64,000 nucleotides of DNA from Maricaulis maris (GCF_036322705.1 NZ_AP027270.1:2853501-2917500), one strand, 5' to 3'; shown: positions 34,049 to 43,636, counted from the stretch's first letter. Made by a program: numbers and translations. Notes: generated by a model from the sequence alone, not told the origin.

Positions 34049-35563
34049 TCAAGCCGACCGCCAGCAACCATGGAAGCCGAAGGGGCAGGCATAGGGCAGT
34101 CGCCAGCTGGCAACCGGTCCGTCTGCCAGTTGCTGGGCATTGAACAGATGCAGTTCGGTGCGCTGCGCCAAGGCGTTCAGCGCCGTGTGCACGATCCAAC
34201 CCTCACCTTCAGCGGCGTCTTCGGCAGCCGGAACGAAGAGCGGCTCCTCGACATAGACATGCGCACCATGATCAAACCCGTCGCGGGCGCCCGTATGCAG
34301 ATTACGTCGCTCAATCCGGTTTGCCCCACGGGGCTGGTCAGCGTCCCACGCCACATGCCACGTCTCGCGGCGACGCAATCCGGTCTGGCGCGGATCGATC
34401 TGCGGGAACTCGATATAGGCATCACCGAGCGCTTCGATCCGACTGCGCCCGCCTGGTGACAGGGTCACTTGCATGTGGCGGCTTTGTGCATCCGTATCCG
34501 TTTCCGCATGACCCCGCATGACGTCATAGGCGCCGGCCATGGCGAAACGCGCGTCCTGGGACAGGGCCGCATCAAGCCTTATCGTCCCGTCTGTCTCTTC
34601 CCAGGCTCCGCCGAAGTGGAACAGGAATCCCGGCGGCAGATCCCAGCTGCGGCGAACACTCCAGTCATCCTTGTCGACCGCAATCGCACGCATCGGCGCT
34701 TCCGGATCAAACTGGAAGCTCTCGATGAAGGGCAGGCGCATTTGCTGAAAACGATAACTGCCAACAAGAAAGACGAGGGAACGTTCGGTGATCACGAAAT
34801 CATGGATCATGCCGCCCGGCACATCATTGACCAGTCCGGCATTCAGCAGTGTGCCGTCGGGCGCGATTTTCCACAGGACCAGCCGCTCCGAAGACGCGTC
34901 CTGACCGAAGTTCCAGATGATCCCGCTGCCCGGCTCGCGCTTTGGATGAGCGGAGAAGGGAACGCCGTCGAGGCCCTGGCCCCAGCGTCGTGCACCGCGG
35001 CTGTCGAGGGTGTCAGGGTCAATGGACCAGGCCGAACCGCCCTCCCAGAGTGCCAGCAATTCGTCACCAAGAAGCAGAACCGAGGTGTTCGCGACATTCA
35101 TGTCGTCCGGACCGCTGAGCCCGCCCGGATTGGGGGGTACCGAACCAAGAGCGGGCAGGATAAAACGTCCGGCCGCCTCTTCCGTCTGCCACTTGTCCGT
35201 CTGGATGAAGCGACCGCGGTGGTTGATCCCGTCCTGACCGATTTGCCAGGACTGCAGGAAGCCATCACCGTCGAACCAGTGGCGGTAGCGCCAGTCCTGG
35301 CGTGAGAATCGACCCGGGCCGTTGCGGTAGAGCGTTCCGGCAAACCCGTCAGGCAGGCGACCATTGATCAGCTCGACCTGGCCATCAAAGCCCTGCGAGG
35401 GCGCGTCCCGGACGATGAGGGTCCAGGGGTCATCGGCGCTGGCGGCAGCATAGTCCAGAAAGACCGGGTCAGCCGCGCGAGCAAACGCGGCCGGGGTCAG
35501 GGCCGCGACACCGCCGGCGGCCGCGAACAGTTTGAGCGCCTCGCGCCTTGAGGTCGTTGTCAT
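34049..35563 (-). CDS. Carotenoid oxygenase family protein (Tat-exported)
   Basis: A 504-residue member of the carotenoid cleavage oxygenase/RPE65 family, non-heme iron enzymes that split carotenoids or stilbenoids at double bases of the polyene chain. The four iron-binding histidines of the seven-bladed propeller can be placed: His206 (FSAHPKRE), His254 (GMIHDFVITE), His316 (FLFHFGGAWEE) and His498 (PFGFHGCW). GTLYRNGPGRF and HWFDGDGFLQS are also diagnostic. The N-terminus is a twin-arginine signal (TSRREALKLFAAAGGVAALTPAAFA), so the folded enzyme is probably exported. The ATG at 35563 has GGGAGAGGG upstream and lies 10 bases after the DUF2141 gene. No carotenoid synthesis gene is in the window, so the substrate is open. 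Confidence 0.9.
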   Translation of the reverse strand: MTTTSRREALKLFAAAGGVAALTPAAFARAADPVFLDYAAASADDPWTLIVRDAPSQGFDGQVELINGRLPDGFAGTLYRNGPGRFSRQDWRYRHWFDGDGFLQSWQIGQDGINHRGRFIQTDKWQTEEAAGRFILPALGSVPPNPGGLSGPDDMNVANTSVLLLGDELLALWEGGSAWSIDPDTLDSRGARRWGQGLDGVPFSAHPKREPGSGIIWNFGQDASSERLVLWKIAPDGTLLNAGLVNDVPGGMIHDFVITERSLVFLVGSYRFQQMRLPFIESFQFDPEAPMRAIAVDKDDWSVRRSWDLPPGFLFHFGGAWEETDGTIRLDAALSQDARFAMAGAYDVMRGHAETDTDAQSRHMQVTLSPGGRSRIEALGDAYIEFPQIDPRQTGLRRRETWHVAWDADQPRGANRIERRNLHTGARDGFDHGAHVYVEEPLFVPAAEDAAEGEGWIVHTALNALAQRTELHLFNAQQLADGPVASWRLPYACPFGFHGCWRSA

Positions 35564-35573
35564 GGCCCTCTCC

Positions 35574-36011
35574 CTATTCGAAACGGATGGTGTGGACAGT
35601 GCCGTCAGCGCTGAGTTCGAAGACCGCGGCTTCCCAGCTCGGCGGACCGAACCGGCCGCGTGCATTGTTGGAGAAGGCGAAAGGTTCGCTGGGAATACCC
35701 ATCAGATTGGTGTCCATCTCGCCGTTGGCGTTGATGTCGTGATACATCTTGACGCCATAGGTGCCGGCCGGGAGGTCGGCGAAGACGGCCGTCACATGGT
35801 CACCATCGACCTCGGCCCGAGCGCCGGTAACAGCCGAGCCGGAGGTCCAGCCGGCCTCGCTATCGTAAAGACCGATCATCACGACGCCCCGGGACGGCGC
35901 GACGCCGCCGATTTCCAGTGTCAGGGTGGTGCCGGCATCTTCGGCAATCGCCTGGCTGGCGGCAGCGGCCATCAGTGCGGCGGCGACAAGGGTTGAGGTC
36001 ATCATTTTCAC
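35574..36011 (-). CDS. Exported DUF2141 protein
   Basis: A 145-residue protein with a signal peptide (TSTLVAAALMAAAASQAIA) and a single beta-sandwich DUF2141 domain. Typical features are LTLEIGGVAPSRGVVMIGLYDSE, FADLPAGTYGVKMYHDINANGEMDTNLMGIPSEPFAFSNNARGRFGPPSW and a closing VHTIRFE. The domain is thought to bind lipids or small hydrophobic molecules in some settings but is not characterised. The start is uncertain: AGGAG is 8 bases before the GTG at 36011, while an ATG at 36017 is too close to it. It is divergent from the LytTR gene and directly upstream of the carotenoid oxygenase. Confidence 0.85.
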   Translation of the reverse strand: MKMMTSTLVAAALMAAAASQAIAEDAGTTLTLEIGGVAPSRGVVMIGLYDSEAGWTSGSAVTGARAEVDGDHVTAVFADLPAGTYGVKMYHDINANGEMDTNLMGIPSEPFAFSNNARGRFGPPSWEAAVFELSADGTVHTIRFE

Positions 36012-36115
36012 AAGCATCACTCCTGTTGCATCCGGCCTGTCCGGATTGGATGAATGGAGTGATGACGGGAGAGCACGGGATATGCGACCGCATTTGCGTA
36101 AACCGGCTGTCAGGG

Positions 36116-36159
36116 TTCGCGAATTGCGCTAGGTGTTCATTCGCGCTTCGTGAATGACG
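36116..36159. repeat. Two near-identical 13-bp direct repeats upstream of the LytTR gene
   Basis: TTCGCGAATTGCG at 36116-36128 and TTCGTGAATGACG at 36147-36159 agree at 10 of 13 positions and are offset by 31 bp, about three helical turns. They lie in the divergent region between the DUF2141 and LytTR genes, where paired direct repeats are the usual form of LytTR operators, though the usual spacing is shorter. Confidence 0.35.
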
Positions 36160-36903
36160 GTGATGATGACACGCGACCGGCTTAAATCCCTGATCACTGA
36201 CGCGGTGACCATCGTGGCGATCGGGACTTTTCTGGCGATCCTCGGTCCCTACAATTCCCATCAGTTCGGGATCCCGTGGGTCTGGTTCTACTGGACCGGT
36301 CTCATGACGCTGGGATGGGCGGCCGGCATCGGCTTCAAATATGTGTTCGACCGCTTCCTGCCCGACTGGCCACCCATCGCGACCGGCGTGGCGATGTCGT
36401 TTCTCGTCAGCCTTCCTGTGTTCATTGGCGTCGCAACGATCCAAGCGCTGGTCGGGAAGGCCTTTCGGCTCGACGTGATGCCCGTCGTATTCATTTTGGT
36501 CTGGGTGATCTCGGCGGCCGTTGTCACGGTGTCCATGCTCGCCGAGCAACGCAAGAGCCAGGCGACCGAGCCGACGCCGCCCGGCGCCAGCCGCGCTCTG
36601 ACCGACAAACTGCCGCCCCGATTTCGCCGGGCCCGTCTGATCGCCCTGGAAGCGGAAGATCACTATCTCCGGGTTCACACCGACAAGGGGGACGCCCTGA
36701 TCCTGATGCGGCTCAGCGACGCGCTCGCGGCCGTGGAAACCCTCGATGGCGCGCGGACGCACCGGTCATGGTGGGTCGCACGGGACGCCGTGGAGACCGT
36801 CGAACGCGGCGACGGTCGGGCCCGTCTGATCCTGGCGGGAGAGCTGGCGGCTCCGGTCAGCCGCACCTATGCGCCCAAGCTTCGTGAAGCCGGCTGGTAC
36901 TAG
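36154..36903 (+). CDS. Membrane-anchored LytTR transcriptional regulator
   Basis: A 249-residue protein with four membrane helices (VTIVAIGTFLAILGPY, FGIPWVWFYWTGLMTLGWAAGIG, IATGVAMSFLVSLPVFIGVATI, MPVVFILVWVISAAVVTVSML) and a C-terminal LytTR DNA-binding domain (about 150-249; RARLIALEAEDHYLRVHTDKGDALILMRLSDALAAV, HRSWWVARDAV, LAAPVSRTYAPKLREAGW). It has no receiver domain, so signalling is presumably through the membrane part. In-frame starts at 36163 or 36166 are possible. It is divergent from DUF2141-carotenoid oxygenase, which it may regulate. Confidence 0.88.
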   Translation: MTVMMTRDRLKSLITDAVTIVAIGTFLAILGPYNSHQFGIPWVWFYWTGLMTLGWAAGIGFKYVFDRFLPDWPPIATGVAMSFLVSLPVFIGVATIQALVGKAFRLDVMPVVFILVWVISAAVVTVSMLAEQRKSQATEPTPPGASRALTDKLPPRFRRARLIALEAEDHYLRVHTDKGDALILMRLSDALAAVETLDGARTHRSWWVARDAVETVERGDGRARLILAGELAAPVSRTYAPKLREAGWY

Positions 36904-37442
36904 CGCAGCGTCCTGCGTAGAGCGCGCCACTCGGCGGCGCTTTGGCCCCAGACGTCCACAATCATGCCGAAACCGGCCACTTCAGCGTCATGGCCCAGAT
37001 CGCGGGAGCCGATCTTGCGCGCCACGCCCTGGCTGGGCGTATTGTCGGCATGGATGAGGTGGACGACATCGGGCCATCCCAATTCATCAACCACATAGTC
37101 CATGCACGCGACCGCGGCTTCGCTCGCATAGCCCTTGCGCCAGGTTGACCGGTTGAGCGACCAGCCGATCTCCGGCTGCGGCCAGCCATGCGGATACCAG
37201 GGCCCAACGCGGCCAAGCCAGTTGCCGCTTTCCTTTTCGATCACCGAGAAGAAGCCGTAGCCCCTCAGGGCCCAGTGCCCGACAATGCCGCACAGGCCGC
37301 GCCAGACAAGCGCAGGCTCCTGCACGCCCCCAATGAAACGGGTGGTGTCCTCATCTCCCATCAGCTCGCAGAGCGGCTCGAAGTCGGACAGGTCGGGTTG
37401 GCGCAAAATGAGACGGTCAGTCTCGAGAACAGGCTGGGTCAT
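36900..37442 (-). CDS. GNAT-family N-acetyltransferase
   Basis: A 180-residue RimJ/RimL-type acetyltransferase. LETDRLILRQPDLSDFEPLCELMGDEDTTRFIGG opens the fold, PEIGWSLNRSTWRKGYASEAAVACMDYVVDEL holds the acetyl-CoA loop (RKGYA), and HLIHADNTPSQGVARKIG completes it. The ATG at 37442 (MTQPVLETD) fits the family; upstream in-frame codons would add 67 unrelated residues. The acceptor is unknown. It overlaps the convergent LytTR gene by four bases. Confidence 0.9.
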   Translation of the reverse strand: MTQPVLETDRLILRQPDLSDFEPLCELMGDEDTTRFIGGVQEPALVWRGLCGIVGHWALRGYGFFSVIEKESGNWLGRVGPWYPHGWPQPEIGWSLNRSTWRKGYASEAAVACMDYVVDELGWPDVVHLIHADNTPSQGVARKIGSRDLGHDAEVAGFGMIVDVWGQSAAEWRALRRTLR

Positions 37443-37641
37443 GGCCTCAGTCGACGCACACTTTGCCCTGTGGTCAAGCATAATGCCGCCACGATTGTCC
37501 CGCATTCCCATGACCGCATACGGCAGCACAGGGACCCCGGGTTGGGATCGCGTGTCAGCTGTGAGGCGTTGAAACCGGCACTTCGAGTGGTTCGAAACTT
37601 GCACCGCTTGGCGGGCACACACTATGGGAGCTGTACAATCC

Positions 37642-38157
37642 ATGGCCGAGAAGCGTCACGGTCCGGGCGTCATAACCCTGCTGGTCTACATGATCGGCGC
37701 GGCATCGCTGGCCGGCGGTTTGTCGGGATGGCTTCACGCCACCGGTGCCATGGATTGGGCCAAGACCCTTGAGGCCCCCGACTGGGCGCCGAGCTTCGAG
37801 CTGATGAACCTGATCGGTTTGCTGATCCCGGTGTTCGCGGTTATCGCCCTCTGGATTGTTCAACGGACCGGCAAGAACGGCATGCGCCTTCTGGGCACAC
37901 TCCTGATTGCCCTTCTGTTGGCCGGTATGAGCGCCCAGGTTTGTATCTTCTTCGGCCTGCGTGACCCCTCGCTCGGCTTCCTCGCGGCGATGATCATGTG
38001 GGTCTACACGCTCTTCGCCACGGGTCTTGTCGGTCGCGCCTCGACCCCGGCGGGCGTGTTGCTCTGGATACCGTTCGCCTGGGTCACCGCCCTGCTTGTG
38101 ATGGGCTTCGAGTTCATGCGACTGAATGCAGCCGGGACATTTGCCGGCGGGCTCTAG
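37642..38157 (+). CDS. TspO/MBR-like membrane protein
   Basis: A 171-residue protein with five hydrophobic helices. The pattern resembles TspO: a soluble loop LEAPDWAPSFELMNLIG after helix 1 and a last pair AGVLLWIPFAWVTALLVMGFEFMRLN, which parallels the family's LLPYLAWVxFAxxLN. TspO proteins bind porphyrins or related hydrophobic ligands and modulate stress and pigment genes in alphaproteobacteria. Identity to classical members looks low, so the assignment is tentative. An in-frame ATG at 37624 is also possible. Confidence 0.65.
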   Translation: MAEKRHGPGVITLLVYMIGAASLAGGLSGWLHATGAMDWAKTLEAPDWAPSFELMNLIGLLIPVFAVIALWIVQRTGKNGMRLLGTLLIALLLAGMSAQVCIFFGLRDPSLGFLAAMIMWVYTLFATGLVGRASTPAGVLLWIPFAWVTALLVMGFEFMRLNAAGTFAGGL

Positions 38158-38160
38158 ACA

Positions 38161-38199
38161 AGAAAAAGCCGCCAAACCCAAGGGGCCGGCGGCTTGTTC
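38161..38199 (-). terminator. Terminator of mdh
   Basis: AAGCCGCC (38166-38173) pairs with GGCGGCTT (38188-38195). On the minus strand the stem is followed by TTTTTC. It lies 20 bases past the mdh stop and only a few bases after the TspO-like gene, so it may serve both directions. Confidence 0.8.
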
Positions 38200-38216
38200 C
38201 ATTGACGACCGGTGAC

Positions 38217-39250
<1,034 letters not shown>

Positions 39251-39264
39251 GGCGGTGTGATCGC

Positions 39265-39477
39265 TCAGCCTTCCAGCTGGAAGAGGTCCTCGACCGAAAC
39301 GTCGAGCGCACGCGCCAGTTTCAGGGCCAGGATGGTGGAGGGAACAAACACCCGGTTCTCGACCGTATTGACGGTTTTTCGGGTCACACCAACGCGGGTG
39401 GCGAGCTCCGCCTGGGTGAGGCCATGACGGGCCCTGAGCTCCCGAAGCCGGTTCGCCAACTCTCCCGAACCGCTCAC
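39265..39477 (-). CDS. Small XRE-family helix-turn-helix regulator
   Basis: A 70-residue single-domain DNA-binding protein (LANRLRELRARHGLTQAELATRVGVTRKTVNTVENRVFVPSTILALKLARALDVSVEDLFQLEG), of the compact Cro/YozG type. Its start overlaps the stop of the upstream membrane gene by four bases, so the two are made together. It probably binds the repeats at 39960-40014 and controls its own operon. Confidence 0.92.
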   Translation of the reverse strand: MSGSGELANRLRELRARHGLTQAELATRVGVTRKTVNTVENRVFVPSTILALKLARALDVSVEDLFQLEG

Positions 39478-39947
39478 AGGTCTGCTCCACTCTCGTCCTG
39501 GGCATCATCTTCGTCACCGGACCCCCGATCGAAGGCCAGGAAGGCAAAGATCGGAACCGCGACCCCGACCATCATCAGCATCCGGAAGGTCAGCTCGCTT
39601 GGCAGTTCGACGAAATCCGAGGCCACGAAACCAGCGATGACAAAGCCCATCAGCGCGATAAACCCGATCCGGAGCGCTTTCGCCTGATTGAAGGCGAAGA
39701 GTTCATCCTGGATCACGGCCTGGGTCTGGGTCTTCGTCACCCGTCCGGCATAGATCAGGAACATAATCATTGCGCCCATGAAACCGGCCAGCCCGACAAA
39801 ACCCGCCACGCCAATTACCGCAAATGCGCCGGTTGAAGTCGGCAAGACACTTTCAAGCAAATGCATGAATTGCCAGAGAAGAAATGACGTTGCCGTTAGC
39901 GCGAGAAAGCGGTTGCGCATGCGGATCAGTCCGGAAATGTCGGTCAT
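39474..39947 (-). CDS. Four-helix membrane protein paired with an XRE regulator
   Basis: A 157-residue protein with four predicted helices (FLALTATSFLLWQFMHLLESVL, GAFAVIGVAGFVGLAGFMGAMIMFLIYAG, IGFIALMGFVIAGFVASDF, FRMLMMVGVAVPIFAFLAF), a cytoplasmic loop VTKTQTQAVIQDELFAFNQAKALR and an acidic tail. No characterised family is recognised, but this arrangement with a small XRE protein recurs in bacteria. GGAGA lies upstream of the ATG at 39947. Confidence 0.8.
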   Translation of the reverse strand: MTDISGLIRMRNRFLALTATSFLLWQFMHLLESVLPTSTGAFAVIGVAGFVGLAGFMGAMIMFLIYAGRVTKTQTQAVIQDELFAFNQAKALRIGFIALMGFVIAGFVASDFVELPSELTFRMLMMVGVAVPIFAFLAFDRGSGDEDDAQDESGADL

Positions 39948-39959
39948 CAGATTCTCCGT

Positions 39960-40014
39960 GTAACCTAGAAGTTACAAATTACCTACAGGTGACATTGTGG
40001 AACGTCAAGGTTAC
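39960..40014. promoter_or_regulatory. Cluster of GTAACCT/AGGTTAC half-sites, probable operator
   Basis: Three elements lie just upstream of the membrane/XRE operon: GTAAC-6-GTTAC (39960-39975), TTACCTACAGGTGA, a near-palindrome (39979-39992), and AGGTTAC (40008-40014). The shared half-site and AT-rich context suggest cooperative binding by the small XRE protein over its own promoter. Confidence 0.5.
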
Positions 40015-40075
40015 TTTTTGGCAGACGGGCAGTGGTCCGCGCTGAGCCGCATCAAGGCGCGGGATATCGGGCTGC

Positions 40076-41215
40076 CTAATTGGCCTGATCCTGCTCGCGA
40101 CGCTCGGCTGCCAGGTAATCACGAGTGCGCATTTCCATCAGCCGCGACGCGGTCCGTTCGAACTCGAACGCGCCATCACCGGCTGGATAGAGATCGACCG
40201 GCTCGGCATCCGCACTCATCACCAGCTTGGTGCGGGCCTCGTAGAGCGCGTCGATCAGTGTAACGAACCTCTTGGCCTCGTTGCGCTTTTCAGGCGAAAG
40301 CTTCGGTACGAACTCCAACAGGACCGTATGAAAGCGCTCGGCAATGGCGAGATAGTCAGCCGCGCCCAAAGGCCGGGCACAGAGCTCGGAAAAGGAGAAG
40401 CGGGCGACCCCGGCCGCTTCGCGATGAACCTCGAGGTCACGGCCTTTCACATCGATCACGCAGTGCTGGGGCACCGCGCCGGACGTCAGGCGTTCCCAGG
40501 CCTTGTCCATCGACAGCTCGGCATCCGCTGTCAGCGGGGCGTAGTAGACCGGCGCCGCCTCGAGCTGACGCAGCCGAAAATCGGTACCGCCATCCAGCTC
40601 CATGACATCGAGCCGCGCCTTCAGCATCTCGATGACCGGCAGAAAACGCTGCCTGTTGAGTCCGTTCCGGTACAGATCGTCGGGGTGACGGTTCGACGTC
40701 GCAACCACGACAACCCCGCGCAGAAAGAACTGCTCAAACAGGCGCCCGAGGATCGAGGCGTCGGCGATATCGCTGACCTGGAACTCGTCAAAAGCCAGGA
40801 GACGGGCCTTGGCGGCGATCGCCTTGGCAACCGGCGGGATGGGATCATCATCGGCGCCGCGCACATGCTCGGGGCGCTTGCGGCGCTCGGCCGGCGTCAG
40901 CTTGCGCCACTCCGTTATACGGGCGTGCACATCCTGCATGAACTCATGAAAGTGAGCGCGGCGCTTTGGTTCGATCGGCGCATGTTCGACGAACAGGTCC
41001 ATCAACATGGACTTTCCGCGCCCCACGCCGCCCCAGAGATAAAGCCCGCGTGGCGCCGGATCGGCCTTGCCGAACAGCTTTTTTCGGTCGGGTCGCCAGG
41101 CATCCAGACGCGCCGCCAGATCGGTCAGCGTCTGTGCCGCCCGCGCCTGCTCGGGATCCGGGCTCAGCGCGCCCGCTTCGATGCGCTGACGCAGGACGGA
41201 AAGGGGGGTGGTCAT
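40076..41215 (-). CDS. zapE: Cell division protein ZapE (AFG1-like ATPase)
   Basis: A 379-residue AAA-type ATPase of the AFG1/ZapE family. The P-loop is LWGGVGRGKSMLMDLF, FHEFMQDVHARI follows, Walker B and sensor are LLAFDEFQVSDIADA and VVVATSNRHPDDLYRNGLNRQRFLP. The family supports Z-ring constriction in low oxygen in E. coli and mitochondrial protein turnover in eukaryotes. It stands upstream of mdh, as in many alphaproteobacteria, but here the XRE/membrane pair lies between them. Confidence 0.93.
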   Translation of the reverse strand: MTTPLSVLRQRIEAGALSPDPEQARAAQTLTDLAARLDAWRPDRKKLFGKADPAPRGLYLWGGVGRGKSMLMDLFVEHAPIEPKRRAHFHEFMQDVHARITEWRKLTPAERRKRPEHVRGADDDPIPPVAKAIAAKARLLAFDEFQVSDIADASILGRLFEQFFLRGVVVVATSNRHPDDLYRNGLNRQRFLPVIEMLKARLDVMELDGGTDFRLRQLEAAPVYYAPLTADAELSMDKAWERLTSGAVPQHCVIDVKGRDLEVHREAAGVARFSFSELCARPLGAADYLAIAERFHTVLLEFVPKLSPEKRNEAKRFVTLIDALYEARTKLVMSADAEPVDLYPAGDGAFEFERTASRLMEMRTRDYLAAERREQDQAN

Positions 41216-41336
41216 GGCGCAGAGGGTTGGCGGTTGCGGCCGCCCACGTCAATGGACCGACTGCGGAGCACGACGCCCTTGTCCGGGGCCGGCAACATCT
41301 CAAGCCCAAGCACACGATCGGCCCGAACTGGGGACC

Positions 41337-41765
41337 TCACGCAGAGATCGCTTCCAGCGCTGCCCGCATGCCGTCCGGCAAGCGCACCGGTCGGCGGGTG
41401 TCACGGTCGACATAGACATGCACGAAATGCCCTTGGGCGGCGGGTTGATCCTCGCCCTGCTTGAACAGGCCGATCTCGTAACTGACCGAGGAATTACCCA
41501 ACCGGGCAACGCGCACGCCGGCCTCGACGGTCTCCGGAAAGGCAAGTGGCGCAAAATAGTTACAGCCGGTCTCGACCACCAGGCCGATGACCGCGCCGGC
41601 ATGGATGTCCAGCCCGGCTTCCTCGATCAGGAAGCAGTTCACGGCCGTGTCGAAGAAGCCATAATAGGCAGCATTGTTGATGTGGCCGTAGATGTCGTTG
41701 TCAGCCCAGCGTGTCGGCAGGGCGCGAAAGCGGCGATAGGCCGCGCGGGGTTGCTTGTCGATCAC
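41337..41765 (-). CDS. Acyl-CoA thioesterase (hotdog fold, 4HBT type)
   Basis: A 142-residue hotdog-fold protein. [34 protein letters not shown] contains the active-site Asp and helix of YbgC/4-hydroxybenzoyl-CoA-type thioesterases, and [39 protein letters not shown] follows. The substrate acyl-CoA is not predictable. The GTG start overlaps the stop of the alcohol dehydrogenase (GTGA), so the two are co-translated. Confidence 0.9.
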   Translation of the reverse strand: MIDKQPRAAYRRFRALPTRWADNDIYGHINNAAYYGFFDTAVNCFLIEEAGLDIHAGAVIGLVVETGCNYFAPLAFPETVEAGVRVARLGNSSVSYEIGLFKQGEDQPAAQGHFVHVYVDRDTRRPVRLPDGMRAALEAISA

Positions 41766-42904
41766 AGGACGGCCTCATAGCAGGCATGGGCCGCTTCAAG
41801 CGTCATCGCGCGCGGATTATTCTTGAGCAGCCGCTCGACCTTCATCGCATCCTCGGCGAGGCGCGGCAGGTCATTGTGCGAGACCCCGACCTGGGTCAGG
41901 CGCGTTTCGATGCCGACCACATCAGCAATCCGCTCCATTTCCGTCACCAGCGCATCGGTCGACGCCTGAGCCAGCCCGAGATGCGCGGCCAGCTCGGTAT
42001 AGAGCGGCTCGGCCGCACTGGCATTGTAGCGCAGAACGGGCGGCAGCATCAGCGAGTTCGAGAGCCCGTGCGGAACATGGAAAATGCCGCCGAGCGGATA
42101 AGCCAGCGCGTGGACCGCGCCGACCGGTGCGTTGGCGAAGGCCTGACCGGTAAGCAGCGCGCCGAGCAACATGTCCTCGCGGGCCTCGATGTCCGATCCG
42201 TCCCGGCACGCGCGCTCGATCGCGCCGTGCAGCTTCTTGAGGCCGGCCAGCGCCAGGGCGTCTGAGACCGGGTTCTTCTCGATGGCCGACGTATAAGCCT
42301 CGATGCCATGAACCATGGCGTCGATCCCGGTCGCCGCAGTGACATGGCGCGGAAGCCCCAGCGTCAGTTCGGCATCCAGAACAGCCATGTCGCCATAGAG
42401 CGCCGGGTCGTTGACCCCCATTTTCGACGTTTCCCCGACCGTCACGACGGAGATCGGCGTCACTTCCGAGCCGGTTCCGGCGGTGGTCGGGACGAGTATA
42501 AGCGGCAGGCGGTCACCGCGAACCTGGTTGACGCCATACATTGCCGAGAGTGGTTGATCGCTACCCAGCAGGAGTGCGACCAGCTTGGCCGTATCCATCG
42601 AGGAGCCGCCCCCGAAACCAATCACCAGCTGACTGCCAAAGCCGCGCGCACGCTCGGTCGCGGCAAGAACCATGTCCTCGGGCGGATCGGCGACGACGTC
42701 GTCGATGACAAGCACCGACAGACCCGCCGTCTCCAGCCCCACTAGAGCGGCGTCGATCAACCCGACCTTCCGCACACCCTTGTCAGTGACAAGGACAACC
42801 CGCTCGACCCCGGCCATCAGCGGGGCGCCAATCTTGGCAAGCTGGCGGGCCGCGCCGCGGCCCGCATGAATATGAGGAACGGTTCGGAACTGGAATGTGG
42901 CCAT
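41762..42904 (-). CDS. Iron-containing alcohol dehydrogenase
   Basis: A 380-residue group III (iron-type) dehydrogenase. The nucleotide loop [37 protein letters not shown], the metal segment [12 protein letters not shown] and the His-rich [24 protein letters not shown] are clear. It probably reduces or oxidises a short-chain alcohol, aldehyde or hydroxy acid. The ATG at 42904 gives the family-like [15 protein letters not shown]; an upstream ATG at 42949 is an alternative. Translationally coupled to the thioesterase. Confidence 0.93.
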   Translation of the reverse strand: MATFQFRTVPHIHAGRGAARQLAKIGAPLMAGVERVVLVTDKGVRKVGLIDAALVGLETAGLSVLVIDDVVADPPEDMVLAATERARGFGSQLVIGFGGGSSMDTAKLVALLLGSDQPLSAMYGVNQVRGDRLPLILVPTTAGTGSEVTPISVVTVGETSKMGVNDPALYGDMAVLDAELTLGLPRHVTAATGIDAMVHGIEAYTSAIEKNPVSDALALAGLKKLHGAIERACRDGSDIEAREDMLLGALLTGQAFANAPVGAVHALAYPLGGIFHVPHGLSNSLMLPPVLRYNASAAEPLYTELAAHLGLAQASTDALVTEMERIADVVGIETRLTQVGVSHNDLPRLAEDAMKVERLLKNNPRAMTLEAAHACYEAVL

Positions 42905-43104
42905 TTTGGGCTCGCAATGCCGGTTTACAGTTAACGGTATGTTTTCCATGTCCTACCGGGCCGATCTTGGCAAGGGGAGCACCGAATGCAGTCCGGCGGC
43001 TTTTCGGATACCCATTTGAATTGATTGAGCCGGGGTGGTTAATTTGCCGAAATACCTTGTACAGACAGGCGATCCCGGCCCCTCAGCTCATTTTGAAATA
43101 CTGG

Positions 43105-43117
43105 CGAACGACGTTCG
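43105..43117. promoter_or_regulatory. 13-bp palindrome upstream of the small STAS-like gene
   Basis: CGAACG-A-CGTTCG, a perfect inverted repeat about 50 bases before the gene at 43168, in the 262-base divergent region. Binding protein unknown. Confidence 0.25.
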
Positions 43118-43167
43118 AAAAACATAGCCTGCACCGGTCGCAGAAGATGTTTGTGTAGGTGTTGAGT

Positions 43168-43545
43168 ATGACGGTGAGGGTTGACCTTGTCGGCGGAGGA
43201 AGCGTCGTGGAGATCCGGGCCAGCGGCCAGGCGACACGCCAGGAAGCGGGCTGGGCCACGGAACGGGCCCGCGAGCTGAGCCAGAACCCGTCGGTTCGCG
43301 CGATCCTCGCGGATTGCAGCGAGGCGGAGCCGCAAATGTCGCCGCAATTGTCGGCCGAAATGATCGAGAACTTCCTGTTCGCGCTCGAACGACCGCTGCC
43401 GAGTGCCTATGTCATGCCGCGCGGGTGGACCGACATCTATCTGACGGCGGTTCAACGCGAAATCGTCGACCTGCCGCCTAATGCCCGATTCTTTGCGGAC
43501 CGGGACAGCGCCCTTGCCTGGCTGAGCGCCTATGAGCCCGCCTGA
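43168..43545 (+). CDS. Small conserved-looking protein of unknown function (possibly SpoIIAA/STAS-like)
   Basis: A 125-residue soluble protein (TVRVDLVGGGSVVEIRASGQATRQEAGWATERARELSQNPSVRAILADCSEAEPQMSPQLSAEMI...). The opening strand, helix and AILADCSEAE strand recall the SpoIIAA/STAS-like fold, but I see no conserved phosphorylation site and the match is weak. AGGTG lies 6 bases before the ATG at 43168. It is convergent with mmsA across a shared terminator. Confidence 0.7.
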   Translation: MTVRVDLVGGGSVVEIRASGQATRQEAGWATERARELSQNPSVRAILADCSEAEPQMSPQLSAEMIENFLFALERPLPSAYVMPRGWTDIYLTAVQREIVDLPPNARFFADRDSALAWLSAYEPA

Positions 43546-43602
43546 CATACGCATGTGTGATGGAGTGGCGAGCCCCGCCCGGTCAACCGGCACCTGAAAC
43601 GA

Positions 43603-43636
43603 AACGGGCCTCCGCGGGTAAACCGGGAGGCCCGTT
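43603..43636. terminator. Bidirectional terminator between the STAS-like gene and mmsA
   Basis: AACGGGCCTCC (43603-43613) pairs perfectly with GGAGGCCCGTT (43626-43636), between convergent genes. T-rich tracts are short on both sides. Confidence 0.7.

Noticed and set aside
43105-43117. LexA (SOS) box before the small STAS-like gene
   Set aside because: The alphaproteobacterial box is GTTC-N7-GTTC; here the halves are inverted and one base apart.
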